From positions 1 through 64,000 of the forward strand of contig JAETSX010000022.1 of assembly GCA_021769425.1 (NCBI GenBank): 64,000 nucleotides of DNA, read 5' to 3'. The stretch comes from Eubacterium sp. (GTDB taxonomy: Bacteria > Bacillota > Clostridia > Lachnospirales > Lachnospiraceae). The notes below the pieces were generated by a model. That model saw only the letters and a program-made list of their open reading frames with translations. It was not told the DNA's origin and did no database searches. A program made the translations under genes and the position numbers. Positions 7,781 to 16,463 of this stretch are shown one piece after another; the first letter of the stretch is position 1; every line of letters starts with the position of its first letter.

Positions 7781-9106
7781 ATGAAAAAAATTAATCAATT
7801 GATGCTGGCTGTCCTTTTGGGCGGCCTTGCGGCATTATGTCTCGTGAATGCGCTGCTTTTCAGAACAGAGCTGTTGGAAACCAGCAGGGAATATCGAATT
7901 GCCCTCAACCGGCTGGAGCGGACCGTTATAGTCTTTGAACAGAAAACAGGGAGGGCGGCAGAGAGCCTTGAGGAGCTGTCTGATTTTTCCGGCGGGGAGG
8001 ATTATCCCTTTGTGACGGGGTTCTCTGTTTTGCCGTATACATCATGGAAACAGGAATCGGAGGCATATCAGAAACCGGAAGATTTTTGGAAGAATGGAGA
8101 GGGAGAATATGCGGTAATTGCCACTGAACTGGCATATTATAAAGTATATTACGTTTCCGGGAAAGCTTCCAACGGCCCGGTGCGGGTTCTGGTAAATGGA
8201 ATTGCAGGTTTCTTCCTTCTTCTGACGCTGCTTGTTCTGTGGTATGTAAGACAGAAAATACTGCAGCCTTTTACCAGGTTTGTTCAGCTTCCCTATGAGC
8301 TGTCTAAAGGAAACCTTACCCTTCCTTTGAAAGAAAATAAGGATCGCTTTTTCGGAAAATTTATGTGGGGCATGGACTTGCTAAGGGAAAGTTTAGAGGA
8401 AAACAAGGCAAGGGAGTTAGAATTGCAGAGGGAGAAAAAAGTTCTTCTTCTGTCTTTGTCCCATGACATTAAAACGCCTTTAAGCGCCATTCATCTGTAT
8501 GCCCAGGCATTGTGCAAAAATCTCTATCGAGAAGAATCAAAAAAGCAGGAAATTGCGGAGAAAATAAAAGAAAAGGCAGAAGAAATCGAAACGTACATCA
8601 GTGAAATTGTGAAGGCTTCCAATGAAGATTTCCTGAGTTTTCAGGTGGAAAATGGGGAAATTTATGTGAGAGAAACGTTAGAAGGAATCCGCGTTTACTA
8701 TGAAGAAAAGATGGCCCTTCACCAGTTGGAATTTCAAATGGAGCCGTATCCCAATTGTCTGGTTTGGGGAGATTCAGACCGTTTGGCGGAAGCGCTGCAG
8801 AACGTGATGGAGAATGCCATAAAGTACGGCGACGGCCGAAAGATCCGGATTCAGGCCAGGAGGGAAGAGGAGGAATATGTCATTGCCGTCTGGAATACCG
8901 GCTGCGGGCTTGCGCCGAAAGATCTGCCCCATATTTTTGACAGCTTTTTTCGGGGCAGCAATGTGGGGAAAAACCCCGGAAGCGGGCTGGGGCTGTATAT
9001 CTGCAGACAGTTGATGCACCGGATGGAAGGAGAAATTACTGCCGGAATCCGGGAAAAAGACGGGGAATGCTGGATGGAGGTCTGTCTGACGCTGCATCTG
9101 GCCTGA
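7781..9106 (+). CDS. Sensor histidine kinase
   Basis: About 441 residues. Helix 1 near the N-terminus, an extracytoplasmic region of about 110 residues, helix 2 (GIAGFFLLLTLLVLW), a HAMP-like linker, the H-box LSLSHDIKTPLSAIHLYAQ, the N-box NVMENAIKYGDG, and the G boxes FRGSNVGKNPGSGLGLYICR. The ATG at 7781 (with GGTGG 5 nt before it) is preferred over the ATG at 7769, which sits only 2 nt from GGAAGG. The last codons and the stop lie inside the first unit of a 32-bp tandem repeat, so the C-terminus may vary between strains. Confidence 0.88.
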   Translation: MKKINQLMLAVLLGGLAALCLVNALLFRTELLETSREYRIALNRLERTVIVFEQKTGRAAESLEELSDFSGGEDYPFVTGFSVLPYTSWKQESEAYQKPEDFWKNGEGEYAVIATELAYYKVYYVSGKASNGPVRVLVNGIAGFFLLLTLLVLWYVRQKILQPFTRFVQLPYELSKGNLTLPLKENKDRFFGKFMWGMDLLRESLEENKARELELQREKKVLLLSLSHDIKTPLSAIHLYAQALCKNLYREESKKQEIAEKIKEKAEEIETYISEIVKASNEDFLSFQVENGEIYVRETLEGIRVYYEEKMALHQLEFQMEPYPNCLVWGDSDRLAEALQNVMENAIKYGDGRKIRIQARREEEEYVIAVWNTGCGLAPKDLPHIFDSFFRGSNVGKNPGSGLGLYICRQLMHRMEGEITAGIREKDGECWMEVCLTLHLA

Positions 9107-9240
9107 AACCGGTCTGGCATGGGCTGCATCTGGCCTGAAACCGGTCTGATATGGGCTTTATCTGGCCTGAAACCGGCCTGGCATGGGCTGCATCTGGCCT
9201 GAAACCGGCCTGATATGGGCTTTATCTGGCCTGAAACTGG
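9097..9240 (+). repeat. 32-bp tandem repeat (two alternating variants)
   Basis: Units start at 9097, 9129, 9161, 9193 and 9225 (partial). Each begins TCTGGCCTGAAACCGG; odd units continue with GGCATGGGCTGCA and even units with GATATGGGCTTTA, so the higher-order period is 64 bp. The array begins inside the kinase gene and carries its stop codon. Confidence 0.85.
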
Positions 9241-9325
9241 CTCTGCTATTTTTCTTTTCTATGGCTATTTATTCCGGGGTCGGGAAGCGTTACACTTGTG
9301 CTCATGAAAAACAAGGAGGATTTGC

Positions 9326-10207
9326 ATGATGAGTACGGAAAGCAGATGGGAAATCAACAAGGAACTGGCACAGATGTTAAAGGGAGGCGTAATTATGGAT
9401 GTGACGACGCCGGAGCAGGCCAGGATTGCAGAAGCGGCAGGAGCCTGCGCCGTGATGGCCTTGGAGCGGATACCGGCGGATATCCGGGCGGCAGGCGGAG
9501 TATCCAGAATGAGCGATCCGAAAATGATCAAAGGCATTCAGGAGGCTGTGACCATTCCGGTGATGGCTAAGTGCAGAATCGGACATTTTGCAGAAGCGCA
9601 GATATTGGAGGCCATTGAAATTGATTATATTGATGAAAGTGAGGTGCTGTCTCCGGCAGATGACGTATATCATATTGATAAAACGCAGTTTCAGGTTCCC
9701 TTTGTATGCGGAGCAAAGGATTTGGGAGAGGCATTAAGGCGAATCAGCGAGGGGGCTTCCATGATCCGGACCAAAGGGGAGCCGGGAACCGGAGATGTGG
9801 TGCAAGCGGTGCGTCACATGCGCAGGATGAACCGTGAAATGGCAGAACTGACCTCTATGCGGAAGGATGAATTGTTTCAGGCTGCAAAGGAGCTGATGGT
9901 TCCGTATGAGCTGGTTGTGTATGTTCATGACAATGGAAAGCTTCCAGTGGTTAATTTTGCAGCAGGAGGCATTGCCACTCCGGCAGATGCAGCCCTTATG
10001 ATGCAGCTAGGAGCAGAAGGGGTATTTGTGGGTTCCGGCATTTTTAAATCAGGAAACCCTGAAAAACGGGCAAATGCCATTGTAAAGGCAGTGACTAATT
10101 TCACAGACGCCGGAATGATTGCGGAACTGTCAGAGGATTTGGGGGAAGCGATGGTTGGCGTCAACGAGCAGGAAATTGAACTTCTGATGGCGGAAAGAGG
10201 CAGGTAG
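9326..10207 (+). CDS. pdxS: Pyridoxal 5'-phosphate synthase, PdxS subunit
   Basis: 293-residue synthase subunit that builds PLP from ribose 5-phosphate, glyceraldehyde 3-phosphate and ammonia supplied by PdxT. The beta/alpha barrel is complete, with [13 protein letters not shown] near the start and [19 protein letters not shown] after it. The two catalytic lysines lie in [10 protein letters not shown] and [19 protein letters not shown] with a 6-nt spacer precedes the ATG at 9326; an ATG follows immediately at 9329. pdxT follows after about 70 nt, the usual Bacillota order. Confidence 0.96.
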   Translation: MMSTESRWEINKELAQMLKGGVIMDVTTPEQARIAEAAGACAVMALERIPADIRAAGGVSRMSDPKMIKGIQEAVTIPVMAKCRIGHFAEAQILEAIEIDYIDESEVLSPADDVYHIDKTQFQVPFVCGAKDLGEALRRISEGASMIRTKGEPGTGDVVQAVRHMRRMNREMAELTSMRKDELFQAAKELMVPYELVVYVHDNGKLPVVNFAAGGIATPADAALMMQLGAEGVFVGSGIFKSGNPEKRANAIVKAVTNFTDAGMIAELSEDLGEAMVGVNEQEIELLMAERGR

Positions 10208-10276
10208 GAGGAAGATTTGTGTAGGAGATAGGGACAGTGCAGCCAAATATAATACATGAGAAAGGGGGCGGGAGAG

Positions 10277-11059
10277 ATGAGGATTGGCATATTGGCCCTG
10301 CAGGGGGCCTTTATCGAACATGAACATATGCTGCGGCAGCTGGGAGCGGAATGTGCGGAACTGAGAAAGAGCAGTGATTTGGATGGAAGATTGGACGGAA
10401 TCATACTTCCTGGAGGAGAGAGCACGGTTCAAAGGAAGCTGCTGGGGGAACTTGGCATGTATGAAGCGTTAAAAGAGAAGATCCAACAGGGGCTTCCGGT
10501 CCTGGCAACCTGCGCAGGACTGATTCTTCTGGCAGAGCAGGTGTCCGAAAATAAAAAACTCCGCGCTGTCGCCAGTGATCAGGCAGGCTGTGCTGCCGTG
10601 CCGGAATCTACGCCGTGCAAAGAAGAAGCAGTCTGGCCTGCCGTGCCGGAATCTACGCCGTGCAAAGAAGAAGCAGTCTGGCCTGCCGTGCCGGAATCTA
10701 CGCCGTGCGAATCTGCGCCGTGCAGTGCAGCAGTCTGCTTTGCCTCTCTGCCGGTGGCTGTCAGAAGAAATGCTTACGGCAGACAGTTGGGCAGTTTTTC
10801 CGCTTTGGCAAAAATCAGAGGAATCCCCCAAGAAGAGAAACCGTTTCCATTAGAATTTATTCGGGCGCCGTATATTGCATCTATTTGCAATGCAAAAGAA
10901 GTGGAACCCATTGCTGTAATCGGAAAACTTCCGGATGGAAGCAGCGGGGAGAATATTGTCGGCGTTCGATATCACAACCAAATAGGACTGGCATTCCATC
11001 CTGAGCTTACCGGAGATACCAGATGCCATGAAATGTTCCTGTCTATGTGCTGTGCATAG
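10277..11059 (+). CDS. pdxT: Pyridoxal 5'-phosphate synthase glutaminase, PdxT, with repeat insertion
   Basis: Glutamine amidotransferase feeding ammonia to PdxS. It is 260 residues against about 190 for the family. Conserved parts are all present: LALQGAFIEH, ILPGGEST, nucleophile Cys79 in LATCAGLILL, RRNAYGRQLGSF, FIRAPYI, and the His241/Glu243 pair in AFHPEL. The extra length lies between residues about 90 and 160. There, 15-residue repeats (AVPESTPCKEEAVWP, 2.5 copies) have been inserted between the nucleophile elbow and the RNAYGRQ motif. The ATG at 10277 has a GGGGGCGGGAGAG ribosome site. The enzyme may still work because the insertion falls in a loop, but this is inference. Confidence 0.9.
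   Translation: MRIGILALQGAFIEHEHMLRQLGAECAELRKSSDLDGRLDGIILPGGESTVQRKLLGELGMYEALKEKIQQGLPVLATCAGLILLAEQVSENKKLRAVASDQAGCAAVPESTPCKEEAVWPAVPESTPCKEEAVWPAVPESTPCESAPCSAAVCFASLPVAVRRNAYGRQLGSFSALAKIRGIPQEEKPFPLEFIRAPYIASICNAKEVEPIAVIGKLPDGSSGENIVGVRYHNQIGLAFHPELTGDTRCHEMFLSMCCA
10595..10711 (+). repeat. 45-bp in-frame tandem repeat inside pdxT
   Basis: Units start at 10595, 10640 and 10685 (partial) with GCCGTGCCGGAATCTACGCC. The period of 45 bp keeps the reading frame and encodes a 15-residue repeat. Confidence 0.9.
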
Positions 11060-11108
11060 GCAGGAATTTTTATGAAAATAATTGTTGACAAATAATATTA
11101 TATAGCAT

Positions 11109-11187
11109 ATAGTATTAAATAACAAATAGTAATATTTAGAAAATAGTAATATTCGTGGAATAGTAATATATTCTAAATATTACTTTG
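11109..11187 (+). promoter_or_regulatory. 17-bp iterons upstream of padR
   Basis: ATAGTAATAT-type sequence begins at 11109, 11126, 11143 and 11160, exactly 17 bp apart; a partial inverted ATATTAC follows at 11177. The region is almost pure A+T and sits about 60 bp before the padR start. Likely operator for the PadR-type regulator, by position. Confidence 0.6.
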
Positions 11188-11244
11188 AGAAAGGCCCAGA
11201 GGGTCGCAACAGGAGCTTTGACAAAAACAGTAAGGAGTGATGGC

Positions 11245-11568
11245 ATGGTATTTAACACAGGTGCAGCTCTTTTGGATGCAATCGTTCTTGCGGTTGTGTG
11301 CAAGGAAGAGGAGGGCACATATGGTTATAAGATCACCCAGGATGTACGGCAGGCCATAGACGTATCGGAATCTACCCTGTATCCGGTGCTGCGGCGCCTG
11401 CAGAAGGATGACTGTCTGGAAGTTTATGATGTGGAATGCGGGGGAAGAAACCGCAGATATTACAAGATTACCGAAAAAGGGACGGCGCAGCTGAAGCTGT
11501 ATCGCACAGAATGGGTAAATTATTCTTCTAAAATTACAATGTTATTTTCGGGAGGAGAGACGGCATGA
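11245..11568 (+). CDS. PadR-family transcriptional regulator
   Basis: 107 residues. The winged-helix pattern includes LDAIVLAVV, the family hallmark YGYKITQDV, SESTLYPVLRRLQKDDCLEVY and the beta wing GGRNRRYYKITEKG. TAAGGAG with a 7-nt spacer supports the ATG at 11245 rather than the earlier ATG at 11185. The stop overlaps the next gene by 4 nt. PadR plus DUF1700 plus DUF4097 is a recurrent Bacillota operon in which the PadR protein represses its own operon, responding to membrane stress or antimicrobials. The 17-bp iterons upstream are the likely target. Confidence 0.9.
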   Translation: MVFNTGAALLDAIVLAVVCKEEEGTYGYKITQDVRQAIDVSESTLYPVLRRLQKDDCLEVYDVECGGRNRRYYKITEKGTAQLKLYRTEWVNYSSKITMLFSGGETA

Positions 11569-12539
11569 GCAGAATGGAATTTATGAGGCGGTTAGAACGG
11601 CTGCTGGAAGATGTATCAGAGGAAGAGAGAAAGGAAGCGTTGTCTTACTACCAGAGTTATTTTGAAGATGCAGGAGTGGAAAATGAAGCGCGGATTTTGA
11701 AAGAATTAGAATCGCCGGAGAAAGTGGCTGCCACTATTAAGGCGGATTTGGGAATGGAAACAGATTCAGGAACCATCAAAACAGATTTGGGAATGGAAAC
11801 AGACGCTGGAGTATTTACAGAGCATGGTTTTGAAGACAGCCGGTTTGAACAGAAGCACCCGATATCCATCCGGAAACAGACAAACGGGCGGCAGTCAGGC
11901 GCCGGGGCCGGCCAGGCGCAGTACAATGAAGAAGAGAGTTATCAGGCAAAAACCAGCCAGGGCCAGTTCAGCGGCGGTTACAGGAATCAGAATGAAGATG
12001 ATTACGATTATGAGGAACAGAAGAATTCCGGCTATGGGGAGCAAAAAGGTTTTGCCTATGATGGACAGAAGAATTCCGGTTATGGGAACCAGAAAGGCTT
12101 TGCCTATGAGGAACAGAAAAGTTCCGGTTATGGAAGCCGTGCTTCCAACAGCGGAGACGGCCGTTCCACTTACAGCGGAAGGTCAGGAATGGAGATACTG
12201 TTGATTATAGCAATTGCAGTTATCACAAGCCCCGTTTGGCTGAGTGTGGTTGCCGGTGTGGGAGGAAGCGTTTTCGGGCTTGCCATTTCTGTGGTATGCG
12301 TTGCAGGGGCCCTTTATGTTGCCGGAGGAGTGCTGTTCGGCGTAGGAATCGGCCAGTTTATCACCGGTAAGCTGGCAGTGGGATTTGCATTGACGGGAAC
12401 AGGGCTTTTACTGCTGGCTTTTGCGATTCTGGCCACTGTTTTGTGTGTATGGGTTTGCGGAAAACTGGTGCCGTGGCTGTGCGGAGTCATCAGGAGGCTG
12501 TGGAGAAGCGTATTTTCCGGAAAGGAGCAGAGAGTATGA
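11565..12539 (+). CDS. DUF1700-family membrane protein with internal repeats
   Basis: 324 residues. The N-terminal helical HAAS/DUF1700 domain (about 1-60) has the typical MSRMEFMRRLERLLEDVSEE and LSYYQSYFEDAG. The middle (about 65-205) is low-complexity: two copies of a DLGMETD segment, then repeats of the form EQKNSGYG and QKGFAY. The C-terminus (about 210-320) has three to four membrane helices rich in Gly/Val/Ala. It is translationally coupled to padR and to the next gene (ATGA at both ends). Role in the membrane is unknown; partner of the DUF4097 protein by context. Confidence 0.8.
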   Translation: MSRMEFMRRLERLLEDVSEEERKEALSYYQSYFEDAGVENEARILKELESPEKVAATIKADLGMETDSGTIKTDLGMETDAGVFTEHGFEDSRFEQKHPISIRKQTNGRQSGAGAGQAQYNEEESYQAKTSQGQFSGGYRNQNEDDYDYEEQKNSGYGEQKGFAYDGQKNSGYGNQKGFAYEEQKSSGYGSRASNSGDGRSTYSGRSGMEILLIIAIAVITSPVWLSVVAGVGGSVFGLAISVVCVAGALYVAGGVLFGVGIGQFITGKLAVGFALTGTGLLLLAFAILATVLCVWVCGKLVPWLCGVIRRLWRSVFSGKEQRV

Positions 12540-13489
12540 AAAATTTTACAAAGGCGGCATTGATTGTTACATTGATTCTGGTGATTCTGGGCAGTATATT
12601 CTGTGCAGTGGGACTTGGAATCGGTTTCCGTTTTTCAGAATTCTGGGATGAAGTGGAGGAGGGAGAATTTTCCATCGGGCCGATCCGGCATATACCCTTT
12701 ATCTATGGGCGCAATGACTGGGGAGATGATGGGAATACCAATTGGGAAAGCAAGGATTCCGAAAACTTTCAGTTCTCCTGGAAAGAAATACGGGATCTGG
12801 AGATGAACTTGGATTACGGCGGAATTACCATAGAAAAAAGCGGAAAAGATGAGGAAACCATTTATATTTTTGTGGAATACAGGAAAAAGAATCACAGACG
12901 TCAGATAAAGGCTTACATGAGCGGTAAAACATTGTATATTGAAGAAGAGGGAGCCAGCCGTGTGCGGAATGACGACAGCGCCAAAATTATTCTGCAGATT
13001 CCGGAAAAAGCAATGGAAGATATATGGCTGGATTCTATCAATATAGAACAGGACGCAGGATATATTGACATCAATATGCCATTGACAGCTAAGGATATTA
13101 GTATTAATGTAGATGCAGGGGCATGCAGCGTCAATGAGAAACTTACAGCCAAAGATGAATTGTCCGCCCAAGTGGGCGCAGGGCAGATCAGTCTGTCAGA
13201 GATTACGGCAGAAAGCCTGGATTTAAGCGCAGGATTGGGCCAACTGCTTGCAGAACGCATAGAAGCTGATATTATAGAAATTGACTGCGGCATCGGAGAG
13301 ATTCAGGTAACCGCTGCAGGAAAAGAATCCGATTACGATTACAACATAGAGTGCGCAGTGGGAAACGTGAGCATCGGAGATAATGATTTCAGCGGACTGG
13401 GTTCAGGCCGTGAAATTGAAAATGATGGAAGCAGGGAGATGGATATTGAGTGCAATGTGGGAGATGTGCAAGTCACTTTTACAGAATAA
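12536..13489 (+). CDS. DUF4097-family beta-helix-like membrane-anchored protein
   Basis: 317 residues. One N-terminal membrane helix (about 6-30) is followed by a short acidic linker. A long extracytoplasmic region then shows repeating short hydrophobic strands (LEMNLDYGGITIEKSG, ISINVDAGACSVNEKL, LDLSAGLGQLLAERIEAD), the mark of DUF4097-type adhesin/solenoid domains. The ATG at 12536 overlaps the stop of the DUF1700 gene and is preceded by AAAGGAGCAGAG. Family members accompany DUF1700 and PadR and are thought to act at the envelope; exact role unknown. Confidence 0.82.
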   Translation: MKNFTKAALIVTLILVILGSIFCAVGLGIGFRFSEFWDEVEEGEFSIGPIRHIPFIYGRNDWGDDGNTNWESKDSENFQFSWKEIRDLEMNLDYGGITIEKSGKDEETIYIFVEYRKKNHRRQIKAYMSGKTLYIEEEGASRVRNDDSAKIILQIPEKAMEDIWLDSINIEQDAGYIDINMPLTAKDISINVDAGACSVNEKLTAKDELSAQVGAGQISLSEITAESLDLSAGLGQLLAERIEADIIEIDCGIGEIQVTAAGKESDYDYNIECAVGNVSIGDNDFSGLGSGREIENDGSREMDIECNVGDVQVTFTE

Positions 13490-13605
13490 TGCCTGTAAAA
13501 GACGCGCCGCAGGATGGAAAGCTGCCGGTATAACAGATTGTGGAATGGCTGCGTGGGTCAAACATTGGAACTGATAATAAACAAAAACAGAAAGAAGGAA
13601 TTGAT

Positions 13606-13791
13606 ATGGAATCAAAAAGATTATTTAAGTCAAGAACTAACCGGGTGATTTGCGGCGTGTGCGGAGGCGTTGGAGAATATTTTAATATTGACCCGACCAT
13701 TATCCGTTTGCTGTTTGTGCTGCTGGGATGCACAACCACAGGAATCTTTGTGTATCTGGTAGCGGCAGTGATTATACCGGAAGAAATGTAA
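13606..13791 (+). CDS. PspC-domain membrane protein
   Basis: 61 residues with the compact PspC pattern: basic N-terminus (KSRTNRVICGVCGG), GEYFNIDPTIIRLLFV, one membrane helix, and a C-terminal VIIPEE. AGAAGGAAT precedes the ATG. PspC proteins sense or relay envelope stress. It follows the padR operon by about 115 nt and could be cotranscribed. Confidence 0.9.
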   Translation: MESKRLFKSRTNRVICGVCGGVGEYFNIDPTIIRLLFVLLGCTTTGIFVYLVAAVIIPEEM

Positions 13792-13799
13792 CAAAAGAC

Positions 13800-13843
13800 A
13801 GGGCTGTCGGAACATGACGGATTTCATGGTTCCCCAGCCCTTC
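13800..13843. terminator. GC-rich hairpin between convergent genes
   Basis: GGGCTG with GGAACATGA pairs with TCATGGTTCC and CAGCCC (one bulge). It lies between pspC (plus) and the bacteriohemerythrin gene (minus), with a short T-rich stretch on the right. Probable bidirectional terminator. Confidence 0.5.
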
Positions 13844-13864
13844 TCTATGTATCAAAGCGTCAGC

Positions 13865-14266
13865 TTATTTTTTTACATACCGCATATCTACCTGCAGAAT
13901 ATGGTTGATCAGCCAGGAAGTCAGAAATCCCAGCAGCTCTTCCACGGTTGCATTCTGGCTGGTATAATCATCTCCCAGAGAATCCAAATCAAATTCCATC
14001 AGTTTATCTTCGAATTTGCGGTGCAGGGCAATGTGCGCCTCAATATCAGGATAGTTGATGCTTCTCTGATATTCTTCCTCATGGGAAAAATGTGTCCGAG
14101 TATAGTTGATTAATTCAGAAATCAGATGGACTAAGTTGTCTGTTTTATCCAAGATAAAATCATCACAAAGTAAATCCTTCGTTTCCTGCGCCAGTTCAAA
14201 GAGCCTTGTGTGTTCCTTGTCAATGGTGTCTATTCCCGTGTAGTATTCTGGTTTCATTTCGTACAT
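13865..14266 (-). CDS. Bacteriohemerythrin
   Basis: 133-residue four-helix O2-binding diiron protein. Ligand motifs are present in order: TIDKEHTRLF, THFSHEEEYQRS (HxxxE), IEAHIALHRKF (HxxxH), and INHILQVDMRYV (HxxxxD). The minus-strand AAGGAGATGAAATT precedes the ATG at 14266; the upstream extension of the frame has no protein-like features. In anaerobes these proteins buffer or sense oxygen. Confidence 0.93.
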   Translation of the reverse strand: MYEMKPEYYTGIDTIDKEHTRLFELAQETKDLLCDDFILDKTDNLVHLISELINYTRTHFSHEEEYQRSINYPDIEAHIALHRKFEDKLMEFDLDSLGDDYTSQNATVEELLGFLTSWLINHILQVDMRYVKK

Positions 14267-14382
14267 AATTTCATCTCCTTGATATAATGCGATTGTTTGA
14301 CAGTATAAAAATACTGGTATTATTTTACTGCTGTTTCTGCTGATAATCAAGATAGAAAGACGGAAAAATGTAAAATTCTGCA

Positions 14383-14402
14383 ATATTTAACCGCCGGAGT
14401 AA
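14383..14402 (+). repeat. 20-bp repeat, copy 1
   Basis: ATATTTAACCGCCGGAGTAA lies just past the 3' end of the first flavoenzyme gene. An identical 20-mer is found at 16666-16685, just past the 3' end of the second. Confidence 0.8.
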
Positions 14403-14429
14403 TATTATATTGCAGGGGAATAGACGCTG

Positions 14430-16436
14430 TTAAATCTCATTTGCCGCATGGTATCCGCCGCGGATTGCCGCTGCAATGTCTGCAGTCCGTTCGCCAGAGC
14501 AGTCCCCGATGTAAGTAATCGGAGCAGTAATGCCGGTTTCGTCAAATGCATTTTTCTTAGAGCCCAGTGCATTGACAATGGTGTCCGCCTGAATGGTGAG
14601 TTCTGTGTCATCAGCAGTATTGACTGCGTAGATGACATTGTCCCGGATTTCTGTTACTTTTGTGTTTACATGCTGTTCTACGTTATGATCTTCAAAGTCC
14701 TTTGTGATCAATGGCATAACAGTTCCGGATTCTCCGGCTGCAATTTTATCCAGCATTTCTATGATAATCACTCTATGTCCCCGAGCTGCCAGATATTCGG
14801 CAGTTTCTGTTCCCACCAGGCCGCCTCCTAAGACAGCGCATGTGCCAAAAACTTCTGTCCCTGCCAAGACATCCCAGGAGGAGAGGATATTGCTGTTTTC
14901 TGCCGGCATGGGAAGAGCCATATTGTGAGCGCCAACTGCCGCGATTACTGTGTCGAAGCTGTTTAATTCGGCAGAGGAAGGCTGGGCGTTAAGTTTCAGT
15001 TCCACAGAAAGCGTGGGCAGGATTTTTTCATAATAAGTAACGGCTCTGAGGATTTCATTTTTTCTGGGCGGTACGGCGGCTAAATGGATTTGTCCGCCGA
15101 TTTTGTCTCCTTTTTCAAAAAGGGTTACGTGATGTCCCCGTTTTGCGGCAACCCGCGCAGCTTCTAACCCTGCGATTCCTGCGCCGACCACAGCAACTTT
15201 TTTGGCAGTGGAAACTTCTTTTAGGAAAATCGTTGCTTCATCGCCGTTTTCGGCATTGAGGACACAGGAAATATACCGGCGGTTCTGAATGGCGTCCACA
15301 CAGCCTTTGTTGCAGTTTAAGCATTCCCGGATGCATTCGCCGGATGCTGTTTTGACTGCAATATCCGGGTCTGTCAGCAGAGATCTTCCATATCCGATGA
15401 CGTCTGCCTCGCCCTGGTTTAAAATTTCTTCGCCGGCTTCGACAGTGACGACTCTTCCTACTGTGGCGATGGGGATGGAAACGGCGGCTTTTACTCTTTT
15501 TGCGGCGGGAAGGGTCCAGTTATAGGGAACAGCCCCCATGGGCGGTATGGTGTCGCCCATATTTCCAGTGTGGTTTGCCTGGGCCACCTGAATCATATCC
15601 ACCCCTGCCTGTTCCAAAAGTTTTGCAAAAGAAACGGCTTCTTCTTCCAGAAGTCCTCCTTTGCCACGAAGGGAGCCGTCCGGATTTACGGTGATCACCG
15701 GCAGTTTATATTCCACAGCCAGGGAGGGAGCAGCTTCTTTGATGGCTGCCACAACTTCCAGAGAGTATCTGGTGCGGTTTTCAAGGCTTCCTCCGTATCC
15801 GTCTGTGCGGTGGTTTAAAAGCGTGGAGCACATGGAGCCCAGCAGACGGTCGCCGTGGATTTCAATGGCGTCGACGCCGGCCTGTTCCGCCCTTTTTGCA
15901 CAGTTGGCAATGCTTTGGCGGATTTGGGCTAACTGTTCTACGGTGGCTTCATCTACAAAGTGCTGCATATCATGGCGCAGCTTGGCATAGGCTTCTTTGG
16001 TTGTTTTTTCTGCAAGTTCCGTCTGCTTTTTTGCTTCTTCCTGGTTTCCGGCAGCCTGTGCGTCTTTGGCGGCCTTCCTTGCCATATTTGCGCCCATAAT
16101 CAGCCGGCCCACACCCTGTACGTCATATTCCGGATGGAAAATCTGCAGCGCCAATTTGCTGCCGTGGGCATGCAGCGCGTCAGCCAGTTTTTGGAATGCC
16201 GGAATCTGGCTGTCGTCATAGAGCATCGGAGTAGGGGAAGCGGTGCGGACAGGCGCAACATCGCCGATTACGATGTATGCAGTTCCGCCTTTGGCCAGGC
16301 GTTCGTAGAAGCTGAGGCTCCTTTGGCCGATGGAGCCGTCCCGTTCTTCATAGCCGGTAGTCAGCGGGGGGAACATAATTCTGTTTTTCAGTGTCATGCT
16401 GCCGATTTGGATTGGTTCTAATAATTTTTTTCCCAT
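14430..16436 (-). CDS. Old-Yellow-Enzyme type NADH:flavin oxidoreductase (Fe-S flavoenzyme)
   Basis: About 668 residues, built like 2,4-dienoyl-CoA reductase/BaiCD-type enoate reductases. The FMN barrel spans about 1-350 (LLEPIQIGSMTLKNRI at the start, IEIHGDRLLG, HRTDGYGGSLENRTRYSLEV). A [4Fe-4S] motif follows (CLNCNKGC with a later Cys in YISCVLN), then an FAD/NAD(P) half starting KKVAVVGAGIAGLEAARVA. It should reduce an activated C=C bond with NADH; substrate unknown. Residues about 120-165 form an extra Ala/Lys/Glu-rich helical stretch in the substrate-loop region, absent from the neighbouring paralogue. AAGGAG in the minus direction selects the ATG at 16436. Confidence 0.88.
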   Translation of the reverse strand: MGKKLLEPIQIGSMTLKNRIMFPPLTTGYEERDGSIGQRSLSFYERLAKGGTAYIVIGDVAPVRTASPTPMLYDDSQIPAFQKLADALHAHGSKLALQIFHPEYDVQGVGRLIMGANMARKAAKDAQAAGNQEEAKKQTELAEKTTKEAYAKLRHDMQHFVDEATVEQLAQIRQSIANCAKRAEQAGVDAIEIHGDRLLGSMCSTLLNHRTDGYGGSLENRTRYSLEVVAAIKEAAPSLAVEYKLPVITVNPDGSLRGKGGLLEEEAVSFAKLLEQAGVDMIQVAQANHTGNMGDTIPPMGAVPYNWTLPAAKRVKAAVSIPIATVGRVVTVEAGEEILNQGEADVIGYGRSLLTDPDIAVKTASGECIRECLNCNKGCVDAIQNRRYISCVLNAENGDEATIFLKEVSTAKKVAVVGAGIAGLEAARVAAKRGHHVTLFEKGDKIGGQIHLAAVPPRKNEILRAVTYYEKILPTLSVELKLNAQPSSAELNSFDTVIAAVGAHNMALPMPAENSNILSSWDVLAGTEVFGTCAVLGGGLVGTETAEYLAARGHRVIIIEMLDKIAAGESGTVMPLITKDFEDHNVEQHVNTKVTEIRDNVIYAVNTADDTELTIQADTIVNALGSKKNAFDETGITAPITYIGDCSGERTADIAAAIRGGYHAANEI

Positions 16437-16463
16437 AGCGGTTGTTCTCCTTTTTATGTAATT

